Assembly (NCBI RefSeq): GCF_009832905.1
Contig: NZ_CP047135.1
Coordinates: forward strand, 4,479,001-4,543,000
DNA length: 64,000 bases
Origin: Stenotrophomonas sp. 364
Lineage (GTDB): Bacteria > Pseudomonadota > Gammaproteobacteria > Xanthomonadales > Xanthomonadaceae
Direction of reading: 5' to 3'
Of the stretch, positions 43,462 through 51,763 are shown piece by piece. The notes under the pieces are model-generated. The model did not search any database. It saw only the letters and a program-made list of their open reading frames with translations, and was not told the DNA's origin. The translations under genes and the position numbers were made by a program. The number at the start of each line of letters is the position of its first letter. Within the stretch, counting starts at the first letter, position 1.

Positions 43462-44640
43462 CTAGGGGGTTGCCGTGCGCTTCGTCGATGGTCGGCTGGC
43501 ATCGGTGGTCGGCACGCCGGACCGCGCAGCGCCCCGAGGGTTGGGCGCGCTGCCGTAGAACGCGGCGATCGGCGTAATGAAGTCCTGCGGGTTGGCGCCG
43601 ACCAGGTTGGTCAACACGACCACCGCCAGCTGGCGCTCGGGATACACGATGAACGCTGCGCGTGCGCCGCCCATGCCACCGACCTGCAGGTCGGGTGTGG
43701 TACCCATGATCGGCCAGCCGGCCGACCAGGCGCCGGGCTCACCGTTGTTCAGGCGTTTGGGCGTCCACATGCGGCGCACGCCCGTGGTCCTGAGCAGCTG
43801 CCCCTGCGACAGCGCGATGATCCAGCGGCCCACCTCGTCGGCGGTGGTGAGCATGCCCGCACCGGCCCACAGACCCGGTGACAGGTCGTAGAACCAGTGC
43901 GACAGCCGTTGCGGTGCATCGGCGGCGTCGGTCTTGCGGGGGAACCAGCTGTAGATGGTGGCCGCGTCGCCCACCAGGTCGTAACTGTCGCCGAAGGTGG
44001 TGCGTGGCATGCCCACCACGTCGAACTGATGCCGGGCCATGTACTGCGGGTACGGCATGCCGGCCTGCCTGGCGATGATCCGCGCCAGCAGCACGTAGTT
44101 GGTCTGGTTGTACCGGTGACGCTCGCCCGGCGCTGCCTCCACCGGCAAGGCGGTTACCTGCGTCCACGCCGCCTGTTCGGTGCTGCCGCCCAGCAGCCCC
44201 TGCGCATCGAGGATGTCCGGCAGGCCGGAGGTGTGGTCGAGCAGCTGGCGTACCTGCACCTTGCCCCACGCCGGCGGCAGATCGTCGAGGTAGCGCGACA
44301 CCGGTGCCTGCAGATCCACGCGCCCGGCCTGGGCCAGCTGCGCCATCGCGACCCCGGTAAACGACTTGGTGGCCGAGTTGAGCGGGAACCGCGTGTTTCG
44401 CGTGGCGGCTACGCCGTTCTCCACGTTGGCCAGGCCATAGGCCTCGGACAACACCAGCTGGCCGTCCTTGACCACCGCGATCTGCAGGCCGGGAATATGC
44501 CTGGCCTGCATCGTGTCCTGCACGAACCGCCGGGCCTGCGCGTTGGCGGGCTCCCAGGCGGTGGAGGGGGCGGCGAAACCCGCCAAGGGCACAACGAGCG
44601 CGGCCACCAGGACGGTGGTGCGGAGGGCGCTGAAACGCAT
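43462..44640 (-). CDS. Serine hydrolase of the beta-lactamase fold, exported
   Basis: A 392-residue secreted class C-like (S12) enzyme with a signal peptide (LVAALVVPLAGFAAP). The nucleophile motif SATK (Ser89, Lys92) is intact. The second motif appears as YNQ where YxN is usual, and the third-motif region VGGMGGARAAF lacks the usual Lys/His-Thr/Ser-Gly, so it may be an esterase, D-peptidase or degenerate beta-lactamase rather than a true beta-lactamase. The last ~30 residues are Pro/Ser/Thr-rich. It is divergent from the BlaI-like regulator; two operator-like dyads lie in the 201-base gap, which suggests joint control. Confidence 0.83.
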   Translation of the reverse strand: MRFSALRTTVLVAALVVPLAGFAAPSTAWEPANAQARRFVQDTMQARHIPGLQIAVVKDGQLVLSEAYGLANVENGVAATRNTRFPLNSATKSFTGVAMAQLAQAGRVDLQAPVSRYLDDLPPAWGKVQVRQLLDHTSGLPDILDAQGLLGGSTEQAAWTQVTALPVEAAPGERHRYNQTNYVLLARIIARQAGMPYPQYMARHQFDVVGMPRTTFGDSYDLVGDAATIYSWFPRKTDAADAPQRLSHWFYDLSPGLWAGAGMLTTADEVGRWIIALSQGQLLRTTGVRRMWTPKRLNNGEPGAWSAGWPIMGTTPDLQVGGMGGARAAFIVYPERQLAVVVLTNLVGANPQDFITPIAAFYGSAPNPRGAARSGVPTTDASRPSTKRTATP

Positions 44641-44784
44641 GCAGCTTTCCTTGGGCAGATGCACCGGTCGCCGCGCGCCGGTGGAGCGGGGACAGTCCGG
44701 GCTCGCAGGTTTGGATGCGGCGGCGGGCGAAAAGGTTTAACCGGCGGGCACGCGACCGTTCGTCGGCACGCGCCGTCCGGCACT

Positions 44785-44829
44785 TGACGACAGTTGTAGT
44801 CACTGGCACCGTGGCGACACGTGTAGTCA
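44785..44829. promoter_or_regulatory. Two BlaI-type operator dyads
   Basis: Near-perfect 18-bp palindromes lie at 44785-44802 (TGACGACAGTTGTAGTCA) and 44812-44829 (TGGCGACACGTGTAGTCA). Both fit TGrCgACAnnTGTaGTCA, close to the ACA/TGT dyads bound by BlaI/MecI repressors. Their centres are 27 bases apart, and the second ends 12 bases before the blaI-like start codon. They sit between the divergent serine hydrolase and blaI-like genes, so autoregulation and control of both directions is inferred. Confidence 0.75.
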
Positions 44830-44841
44830 TCGGAGTGTGTC

Positions 44842-45228
44842 ATGCGCGGCAAAACCATCGGGGACCAGGAATTGGCCCTGTTGCAGTACGTAGCAGAACA
44901 GGGCGGCGCCACCGTAGGCGAGGTAGCGGCGGGGTTTGGCGAAGAACGCGGGCTGGCCCGCTCGACCGTGCTGACCATGATGGAACGCCTGCGCGGCAAG
45001 GCCTACCTGCAGCGCAAGCAGGTGCAGGGCGTGTACCGCTATGCCGCCACCAGCGGCCAGGACAGCGTGGTGCAGGGCGCGGTGGCCAGCTTCGTGGAAA
45101 AGACCCTGCAGGGCTCGGTATCGCCGTTCGTGGCCTTCATGTCGCACAAGGCCGAGGTCAGCGACCAGGAACTGGCCGAGCTGGAAGCGCTGGTCGCGCA
45201 GTTGCAGTCACGCAAGCGGGAGGGCTGA
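44842..45228 (+). CDS. BlaI/MecI/CopY-family transcriptional repressor
   Basis: A 128-residue winged-helix repressor (GDQELALLQYVAEQGGATVGEVAAGF; LARSTVLTMMERLRGKAYL) with a C-terminal helical dimerisation region (SDQELAELEALVAQLQSRK). In the classical system a membrane protease BlaR1 triggers cleavage of BlaI and derepression. A BlaR1-like gene starts three bases after its stop, and two dyads lie just upstream, so the arrangement is that of an autoregulated BlaI/BlaR1 pair. A GGAG site precedes the ATG. Confidence 0.92.
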   Translation: MRGKTIGDQELALLQYVAEQGGATVGEVAAGFGEERGLARSTVLTMMERLRGKAYLQRKQVQGVYRYAATSGQDSVVQGAVASFVEKTLQGSVSPFVAFMSHKAEVSDQELAELEALVAQLQSRKREG

Positions 45229-45231
45229 GCC

Positions 45232-47034
45232 ATGGAGACGCTGATGATGGAACTGCTGGTGCGGCTGGGCTGGACCAGCGTGCAGAGCGCGGTGCTGGTG
45301 GGCCTGGTGTGGGGCGTGTGCCGGCTGCTGCCGGGCCTGCCGCCGTCCACGCGGGTGCGTTTGTGGTGGCTGGTGGCCCTGCAGGCGGTACTGGGCCTGG
45401 TCTGGAGCAGTCCGCTGGAACTGGCCGTGCTGCCCGCGCCCGCGGCGCAGACCACGCAGGTGATCGCACTGCCTGCCATGGATGCCGCCGTTGCGGTGGC
45501 ACCTGCGGCCGCCGATACGGTTGCGATGGCCGCGCCGGCCTCGGTGCTGTGGTCGTGGCCGGCCGTGCTGCTGGCGATGTGGGCGGCGGGCGTGCTGGTG
45601 ATGCTGCTGCACAGCCTGCGTGGCTATCGCCACAGCCGCGCGCTGGTACGCGATGCAGTGGAGTGCACCGATGCCTCGCTGCAGGACGCGTTGCAGCTGG
45701 CGGCCGAAGCACACGGCCTGCGCCGCGCGCCCGCCTTGAAGATCTCCGCGCAGATCCGCTCGCCGCAGCTGATCGGACCGTGGGCCCCGGTGTTGCTGTT
45801 GCCCGCGCGCGAACTGCCGGCCATGTCGGCCGATGACCTGGACATGGCGCTGACCCATGAGCTGGTGCACCTGCAGCGTCGCGATCTGTGGTGGGGCCTG
45901 CTGCCGGCGTTGGCGCAGCACCTGTTCTTCTTCCATCCGCTGGTGCACCTGGCCGCCCGCGAATACGCGCTGGCCCGCGAAGAGGCCTGCGATGGTGCGG
46001 TGGTGGCCGGGCATGGCCACTGCCGACACGACTACGGCCGGTTGCTGGTGCAGCTGGGCGTGGCCCCGCGCCCGGCGGTGGGTGTGGCCAGTGCGTCGCC
46101 GAACTTCCGCAGCCTCAAGCGTCGGCTGTTGAGCCTGCAGCAGACCCGTCGGGTCCCGCGCATGGCGGCGCTGGCGATCACCGCGGTGTTCGTGCTGGTC
46201 GGTGTGGCGCCGCTGCGGCTGGTGGCGGCGGTTGCGCCCCCGCCGCCGCCGCCGGCTACACCTCGCGCCCCGGCCACGCCGCCGCCTGCGCCCTCTGCGC
46301 CCGTCCCGTCTCCGGCCCCGGAACCGATGGCGGCCCCTGCGCCGCCGTCGCCGCCGGCACCGCCGATGGCACCGCAGGCCCCGCGCGCGCCGACCTCACC
46401 GCAGGCGCTGGACGATGGCATGCCGCTGGTCACCCACGGCCAGCTCACGCTGTCCCGGCAACCGGCGCAGGCCTTCGTGCTGATGGGCGACGGCGACAAC
46501 TTCGTCAATGCCTCGTTGGCCGACCTCAAGCAGGCGCGGCGCGATGCCCGCGATGACGAACCGGTGCTGTGGGTACGGCGTGGGCAGGCACGCTACCTGA
46601 TCCGCGATCCGGCCGTGCTGCGGCAGCTGGGGCGCAACCAGAGCGAGGTGGCCGCGCTGGGCGACGCGCAGGCGGAACTGGGCGATCGCCAATCGGAGAT
46701 CGGCGAGCAGATGGCCAAACTGAGCATGCAGGTCACCGCGGACGTCATGGCGCATCTGGATGTTGACGCGGTAAGCCACGCGGCCGTGCGGCAGACCACC
46801 CTGGATGCGGCCGCCGAGGCCAACCAGGCAGCGCGTCAGGCGCGCACCGCATCGGCCAAGGCCGTGGATGCGCAGCGCATCGCCCGGGTCGCCCGTGAAC
46901 AGGCCGAACTTGGCCGCGAGCAGGCGCGCCTGGCGCAGCAGCAGAGCATGGCGTCGGCCCGCGCCGCACGTGACGTGCGCGCGGCGATCGACCAGGCATT
47001 GTCCAGCGGCAAGGCCGAGCGCCTGCGCGACTGA
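45232..47034 (+). CDS. BlaR1-like M56 membrane metalloprotease with unusual sensor
   Basis: A 600-residue M56-family antirepressor. Hydrophobic helices occupy about 16-60 and 105-127; the cytosolic zinc site HELVH is at 209-213 with HPLVHLAAREYALAREEACD after it. A further membrane helix lies near 311-335. Outside follow a Pro/Ala-rich linker (about 336-388), a small domain (about 395-470: AFVLMGDGDNFVNASL; VLWVRRGQARYLIRDPAVL) and a long Ala/Arg/Gln helix (about 480-595) likely to form a coiled coil. The penicillin-binding sensor of classical BlaR1 is absent, so the signal is unknown. It is co-transcribed with the BlaI-like gene. Confidence 0.88.
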   Translation: METLMMELLVRLGWTSVQSAVLVGLVWGVCRLLPGLPPSTRVRLWWLVALQAVLGLVWSSPLELAVLPAPAAQTTQVIALPAMDAAVAVAPAAADTVAMAAPASVLWSWPAVLLAMWAAGVLVMLLHSLRGYRHSRALVRDAVECTDASLQDALQLAAEAHGLRRAPALKISAQIRSPQLIGPWAPVLLLPARELPAMSADDLDMALTHELVHLQRRDLWWGLLPALAQHLFFFHPLVHLAAREYALAREEACDGAVVAGHGHCRHDYGRLLVQLGVAPRPAVGVASASPNFRSLKRRLLSLQQTRRVPRMAALAITAVFVLVGVAPLRLVAAVAPPPPPPATPRAPATPPPAPSAPVPSPAPEPMAAPAPPSPPAPPMAPQAPRAPTSPQALDDGMPLVTHGQLTLSRQPAQAFVLMGDGDNFVNASLADLKQARRDARDDEPVLWVRRGQARYLIRDPAVLRQLGRNQSEVAALGDAQAELGDRQSEIGEQMAKLSMQVTADVMAHLDVDAVSHAAVRQTTLDAAAEANQAARQARTASAKAVDAQRIARVAREQAELGREQARLAQQQSMASARAARDVRAAIDQALSSGKAERLRD

Positions 47035-47044
47035 CCGCACGGAA

Positions 47045-47079
47045 ACGGCGGCCTGCGTAGCACCGCAGGCCGCCGTCTT
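47045..47079 (+). terminator. Hairpin after the blaR1-like gene
   Basis: A perfect 13-bp stem ACGGCGGCCTGCG/CGCAGGCCGCCGT with a six-base loop, followed by CTTC. It separates the blaR1-like gene from the convergent I78 gene and could serve both, though neither side has a long T-run. Confidence 0.7.
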
Positions 47080-47094
47080 CATCGGCTCAGGCGA

Positions 47095-47415
47095 TCAACC
47101 GCAGTTGGCGCGCACGATCCTGTTCTGTTCGTCCACTTCAATGCTGACGCGGTCTTCGCGGTAGTCCATGGTCATGGCCATGCCGGGCTTGAGCACGCGC
47201 GCATGGCGGGCGCCGCTGTCCTTGACGGCCTTGGCGAGTACCGCCTCGCTGGCGGTCTGGCCCACCAGGCCGTTCAACTTCTCCGCATCGCAGCGGGCGG
47301 CACTGTCGGCGCCGGCGGCCATGGGTTCGGAGGTGGGGGCGTTGGTTTTCGGCGGCTGGCTGCAGGCGGCCAGTGGCAACGCACAACCTAGGGTCAACAA
47401 CAGGGCAAGGCGCAT
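47095..47415 (-). CDS. I78-family peptidase inhibitor-like lipoprotein
   Basis: A 106-residue lipoprotein (MRLALLLTLGCALPLAACS, Cys18) with a clear I78 domain: RCDAEKLNGLVGQTASEAVL, RHARVLKPGMAMTMDYREDR and SIEVDEQNRIVRANCG. The MTMDYREDR block is the most conserved part of the family. Periplasmic serine-protease inhibition is inferred. It is convergent with the blaR1-like gene and has its own upstream region. Confidence 0.88.
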   Translation of the reverse strand: MRLALLLTLGCALPLAACSQPPKTNAPTSEPMAAGADSAARCDAEKLNGLVGQTASEAVLAKAVKDSGARHARVLKPGMAMTMDYREDRVSIEVDEQNRIVRANCG

Positions 47416-47493
47416 GCGGTACTCCTCCCGGGATCAGTAGGGGCAGTGTGGTGGGCGCGTGCTTCACACCGCGTCAAAAGCCCACCGCTGCGT

Positions 47494-48609
47494 TCATTCA
47501 CCCTGCAGTGCCAGTGTTTCCCGCGCGCGCTGTTCCTCGGCCACCAGCCGCAGCATCAACAGCGACAGCGTCACCACGTCCTGGTGGTTGTGCTCGGCCA
47601 CGCGGCGCAGGTTCACCGCACTGCCGCCGCGCAGGTAGTTCAGCCATGCCGCCGGGGCTTCCGAACCGGGCAGGTCGTCTTCGCGCACGATCCGCAGCAG
47701 CTGCCGTTCGATGGTGGCCAGCCGGCAGTTTTCCCAGGTGCCGCGGTAGCGGCGGCGGGTGGGGAACAGCAGGTCCACGTGGTCCAGCGGGGTGATCGGG
47801 CAGCGCTGCCGGGCCAGCCGGTAGCGGGTCTTCAGCAGCGGCGCATCGTAGCAGCGCCCGTTGTAGCTGGAGAACACGGTGCTGGGCTGCAGCCAGCCGG
47901 CAAACTCGCGCAGCATCGCGGTCTCGGCGGCCATGGTGGTCATCAGCAGCTGGCGGATGCGCAGGCCGTCGCCCTGCTCGGGATGGGCGTGCCAATCGGC
48001 GGCCCCGATCATGAAGGCGCGGGTGCCGGTACCGCCGGCCAGGCCGGTGGTTTCGGTGTCGAAGAACATCAGGTCCTGCGGCTGCACCTGTTCGCCTTCG
48101 CGCTTGGCAAATGCCAGCGACAGCGGCTGGGTGGGGATGGGCTGCGGCAGGAACGATTCAATCAGGAACAGCCCGGGCGCGATCTCCTCGCCGGGCACAT
48201 GGCGGTCCTGCGCGTTGGTGCGTGGTCCGGGCGCGGCGGCGCTGCCGCGACCGCGCAGGCCCAGCAGCCGGTGCAGGCTGCCTACGTCGGGCGTGCGCAG
48301 CGCCGGTGCGGGCGCTGCCGGTGTGCTGCTGGCCGCACCAGTGGGCTTGTGGCGGATCTCCTGTTCGACCCAGGCAAACACCGAGGCCGGCGCAGAAGTC
48401 CGTGCGCGCGCATCGTTGGCGGCAGCGGGGAGCACGGCGGCGTGTGTCGGCCGACGGTCGGCACACGCCGTTTCGCTGGGGGCGGCCATGCCCGTGTCAG
48501 CGGCGCGCGGCGCACCCTCGGTCGCCTTCATCCGCTCCCCCGCAGGCGCGGGGGTAGCGTCACCGGCCTGCCGGCGCAGCAGGCGCAGCTTGTCCAGGCT
48601 CAGGCTCAC
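47494..48609 (-). CDS. mrfB: MrfB-like exonuclease (YprB, RNase H fold)
   Basis: A 371-residue predicted DEDD-type 3'-5' exonuclease of the YprB family. In Bacillus subtilis, MrfB acts with helicase MrfA in repair of mitomycin C adducts. The nuclease core begins near 180 with FFDTETTGL (Asp184, Glu186); SSYNGRCYDAPLLKTR supplies the second Asp, and EHNHQDVVTLSLL the last His/Asp. Residues 1-140 are Pro/Ala-rich and probably disordered. The GTG start at 48609 overlaps the helicase stop as GTGA, so translation is coupled. The C-terminal TPR of the Bacillus protein is absent. Confidence 0.85.
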   Translation of the reverse strand: MSLSLDKLRLLRRQAGDATPAPAGERMKATEGAPRAADTGMAAPSETACADRRPTHAAVLPAAANDARARTSAPASVFAWVEQEIRHKPTGAASSTPAAPAPALRTPDVGSLHRLLGLRGRGSAAAPGPRTNAQDRHVPGEEIAPGLFLIESFLPQPIPTQPLSLAFAKREGEQVQPQDLMFFDTETTGLAGGTGTRAFMIGAADWHAHPEQGDGLRIRQLLMTTMAAETAMLREFAGWLQPSTVFSSYNGRCYDAPLLKTRYRLARQRCPITPLDHVDLLFPTRRRYRGTWENCRLATIERQLLRIVREDDLPGSEAPAAWLNYLRGGSAVNLRRVAEHNHQDVVTLSLLMLRLVAEEQRARETLALQGE

Positions 48610-51083
48610 TGCGGCACCACCTCGGCATACGCGGGGTCTGCCTCCGTGGCTGGCAGCGCCTGCGCATCGAACAGGTCCAGTACCTTCATCGCCAGCGCCC
48701 GGGGCGTGGTGGCATCGTCTTCCTGCCCGGCCAGCACCGGGCCCACGCAGGCCGGGCAGCCGGCCTTGCAGTCGCAGCGCTGCACCAGCTCGCGCGCGCG
48801 CTGCAGCAGTTCGGCCTGGCGCAGCCACAACGGCTCGCTCAGGCCTACGCCACCGGGGAAGTTGTCGTACAGGTACACGGTGGGTACGAACTGCTGCTGC
48901 AGTTCGATCGCGCTGGCGTCGAACTCGGCGCCGCGCAGCTGGCCACGGCCGCTCTGGTCGGCCACCGCGAACCACGCACCGTCGCCGTTGCCCACCGCCT
49001 TCTGCAGGTCGCGCGCGTCGGCCATCACCGCCACGGTGGCCACAATGTGCAGCGCATATGCCGCGCCCAGGAAACCATCCAGCGCTTCCTGCTTGCTCTC
49101 GAACGCGGTCAGCAGCAATGCCTGCGGCAGCTGCCACCACACCGCGGTGGTGTGCAGTTCCTGGTCGGGCAGGTTGACCGGGCCGTAGCCGATGTTTTCG
49201 TGGGTGTAATAGCGGATCTTCTTGTAGCCGGCCACGCGCCGCACCACATGCACTTCACCGTGGTGGGCGTCGCCTTGCCCGGCCAGACAGCCGTCGAAAC
49301 GGTCCAGCACCTTGAGCTTGGTGAAGTCGATGCTGTCGGTGTAGTAGTCCACGTGGGTGCGGGTGACGTAGGCTTTGCGGCCGTCCCAATCCAGCCGCTC
49401 CACCTGGTACGGCGTGGACTGCACCATGTGGATGGCGCCTTCGTACAGGGTGAGTGCGGCGGCCGAGTAATCCACCTCGGCGATGATCTGCTGCTTGCCG
49501 TCGCTGCGGTCCACCACCACGAAGTTGCCGTCGGCCACCGAACGCAGGCTCACCGCGTTGGCCGGGTAGCTGTCGGCGATCCACTCCCAGCGGTCGCCTT
49601 CGCGGTGGATCACCTCGGTTTCGGCCAGCGCTTCCAGGAACACCAGCGGGTCGATAGGCCCGAACGGGTCGCCGGCCAGGAACGGCAGTTCGAAGGCGGC
49701 GCAGCGGATGTGGTCGAACAGGATCAGTGGCTGGTCCGGGGCAATGCGCGCGTGTTCGGGGGAGGCATCGGCGAAGAAATCCGGATGCCGCACCACGTAC
49801 TGGTCCAGCGGCTGCGAGCTGGCCACCATTACGCCCAGCGCGGGCTGCTGGCGGCGCCCGGCACGGCCGAAGCGCTGCCAGGTGGCGGCCACGCTGCCGG
49901 GGTAGCCGTTGAGCACCACCACGTCCAGGCTGCCGATATCCACGCCCAGCTCCAGCGCCGAGGTGCTGACGATGCCGTCGATCAGCCCGGCCCGCATGGC
50001 GCGCTCGGTCTCGCGGCGCTCGGTGGGCAGGTAGCCGCCGCGGTAGGCGCGGATGCGCGCGGGCTTGCGCGGGTCGTGGTCGAAAATGTCCTTGAGATAC
50101 TTGGTGAGCACTTCAACCATCAACCGGCTCTGCGCGAAGATCAGCGTCTTCAGCCCGGACTTGATCGCGATGCGGGCGATGCGGTTGCTCTGCGAACGCG
50201 CCGAGGCACGCAGGCCCAGGTCGGCGTTGACCACCGGCGGGTTCCACAGCAGCACGTGCTTGGGCCCGCTGGGCGCGCCGGACTCGGTGATGGCGGTGAC
50301 CGGCGCTTCGATCAGCGCCTGCGCATGCGCCTGTGGGTTGCCGATGGTGGCCGAGCACAGGATGAACTGCGGCTCCACGCCATAGAACGCGCAGATGCGC
50401 TTGAGCCGGCGCAGCACGTTGGTGACATGGCTGCCGAACACGCCGCGGTAGGTGTGCACTTCATCGATGACCACATAGCGCAGGTTCTCGAAGAACTGCG
50501 CCCACTTGGTGTGATGGGGCAGGATCGCCTGGTGCAGCATGTCCGGGTTGGACACCACGATGTCGCCATGCAGGCGGATCGCCTGGCGCGCGTCGCCGGG
50601 CGTATCGCCGTCGAAGGTGAAGGCCTTCACCCCCAGATCGCCGGCGCGGTTGAGTTCCAGCAGCTCGGCCACCTGGTCCTGTGCCAGCGCCTTGGTCGGG
50701 AACAGGTACAGCGCCTTGGCCTTGCCCTGCATGGCCGCACTCACCACCGGCAGGGTGTAGCACAGCGACTTGCCGCTGGCGGTGGGGGTGACGATGGCCA
50801 CGTGCTCGCCGCGCTGGGTGGCATCCCAGGCCTCGGCCTGGTGGCTGTACAGCTGCTCGATGCCGCGCGCCTTCAGGGCGGCGGTGAGCGCGGTCGGCAC
50901 GTCGGCCGGGATCGGCGCATAGCGCCCTTCGCGGCCGGGAATGGTGAAGCTGCCGGTGATGCGGTCGGCGTAGCGCTGCTGCAGGCGCGCGGTGAGCAGC
51001 GCGCCGTTGCGCGAGGGCAGCCCGTCGGTGGTGGACAGGCGGCGCTCGGCATCTTCGGTGCGCTTGGCGAGTTCGTAGGCCAT
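48606..51083 (-). CDS. mrfA: MrfA-like superfamily 2 helicase with DUF1998 zinc region
   Basis: An 825-residue DEAD/DEAH-type helicase of the YprA/MrfA family. RecA-like domain 1 has TPTASGKS and DEVH; domain 2 has STSALELGVDIG and QRFGRAGRR. The C-terminal DUF1998 region ends with four cysteines (CDCKAGCPAC), matching the zinc site of B. subtilis MrfA. The Bacillus enzyme is a 3'-5' helicase in a UvrABC-independent mitomycin repair pathway. The start at 51083 is chosen for sequence fit; 51119 is possible, and neither has a strong ribosome site. mrfB follows in overlap. Confidence 0.9.
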   Translation of the reverse strand: MAYELAKRTEDAERRLSTTDGLPSRNGALLTARLQQRYADRITGSFTIPGREGRYAPIPADVPTALTAALKARGIEQLYSHQAEAWDATQRGEHVAIVTPTASGKSLCYTLPVVSAAMQGKAKALYLFPTKALAQDQVAELLELNRAGDLGVKAFTFDGDTPGDARQAIRLHGDIVVSNPDMLHQAILPHHTKWAQFFENLRYVVIDEVHTYRGVFGSHVTNVLRRLKRICAFYGVEPQFILCSATIGNPQAHAQALIEAPVTAITESGAPSGPKHVLLWNPPVVNADLGLRASARSQSNRIARIAIKSGLKTLIFAQSRLMVEVLTKYLKDIFDHDPRKPARIRAYRGGYLPTERRETERAMRAGLIDGIVSTSALELGVDIGSLDVVVLNGYPGSVAATWQRFGRAGRRQQPALGVMVASSQPLDQYVVRHPDFFADASPEHARIAPDQPLILFDHIRCAAFELPFLAGDPFGPIDPLVFLEALAETEVIHREGDRWEWIADSYPANAVSLRSVADGNFVVVDRSDGKQQIIAEVDYSAAALTLYEGAIHMVQSTPYQVERLDWDGRKAYVTRTHVDYYTDSIDFTKLKVLDRFDGCLAGQGDAHHGEVHVVRRVAGYKKIRYYTHENIGYGPVNLPDQELHTTAVWWQLPQALLLTAFESKQEALDGFLGAAYALHIVATVAVMADARDLQKAVGNGDGAWFAVADQSGRGQLRGAEFDASAIELQQQFVPTVYLYDNFPGGVGLSEPLWLRQAELLQRARELVQRCDCKAGCPACVGPVLAGQEDDATTPRALAMKVLDLFDAQALPATEADPAYAEVVPQ

Positions 51084-51125
51084 GGGAACAACGGTCTGCA
51101 AAGGACGCCATGGAACCACAGCGGC

Positions 51126-51142
51126 GTCTCAATGTTTGAGAC
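51126..51142. promoter_or_regulatory. 17-bp dyad upstream of mrfA
   Basis: A perfect inverted repeat GTCTCAA-TGT-TTGAGAC lies 43-59 bases upstream of the mrfA start and between mrfA and a divergent secreted-protein gene. Its size and place fit a dimeric regulator site. It does not match the LexA box known for xanthomonads. The regulator is unknown. Confidence 0.5.
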
Positions 51143-51248
51143 ACGCCGGACCCGCGGGTGAATCATTCAGTGCGGTGGCCGCCCAACGAAATCTGAAGGC
51201 GGCACCCGTATCCTTGGCGCCGTACGCAACGGACCAGGATGGACAGCT

Positions 51249-51725
51249 GTGGCACGTGTGGGATATCAAGCAGCCGTATTGGCCGGCATGATGCTGGCCG
51301 CCCGGGCACAGGCCCAGCAGCCCCCGGTACCCGAGCCGGCCCCGGAACCGCCCGTGGCGCCGTCTGCGGCCGCGGGCGACGTGACCACGCTGGGCGAAGT
51401 ACGCGCCATCAAACCCGATGAAGACGTGCCGCTGGATCTGTACCGGTTCAAGAGCCCGGTGCAGGCCGAAAACAACCGCTTCAGTCGCTCCTGGCGCGAA
51501 CCGCCCAGTCCCGAGCAGGTGGGCATGAGTGGCGGCTACGTGATGATGGGGATTGTCTACGGCATCGTCAAAACCGCGCAGGGCATCAACAAGATCACCG
51601 GCGCACCGGACCAGATCCAGTCGGCCATCGCCCGCCCGCCGCCGCAGCTGACCGAACAGCAGCAACTGCGCGCGCTGCAGTTCTGCGATCCGCAGCAGGG
51701 CTGCGTGGCACCGCCGCAGAAGTGA
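51249..51725 (+). CDS. Secreted protein of unknown function
   Basis: A 158-residue exported protein starting at GTG (signal VGYQAAVLAGMMLAARAQAQ). A Pro/Ala-rich linker (residues 25-45) is followed by a conserved-looking core (LGEVRAIKPDEDVPLDLYRF; MSGGYVMMGIVYGIVKTAQG) with one hydrophobic stretch and two C-terminal cysteines. No known family recognised. An AGGA site lies upstream. It is divergent from mrfA. Confidence 0.7.
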   Translation: MARVGYQAAVLAGMMLAARAQAQQPPVPEPAPEPPVAPSAAAGDVTTLGEVRAIKPDEDVPLDLYRFKSPVQAENNRFSRSWREPPSPEQVGMSGGYVMMGIVYGIVKTAQGINKITGAPDQIQSAIARPPPQLTEQQQLRALQFCDPQQGCVAPPQK

Positions 51726-51763
51726 CCGGCTATCCTGTCGCCCCACCACGCCCGCTTACCGCC

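Noticed and set aside
51126-51142. LexA (SOS) box for mrfAB
   Set aside because: The dyad GTCTCAA-TGT-TTGAGAC does not fit the xanthomonad LexA consensus, so SOS control is not claimed.
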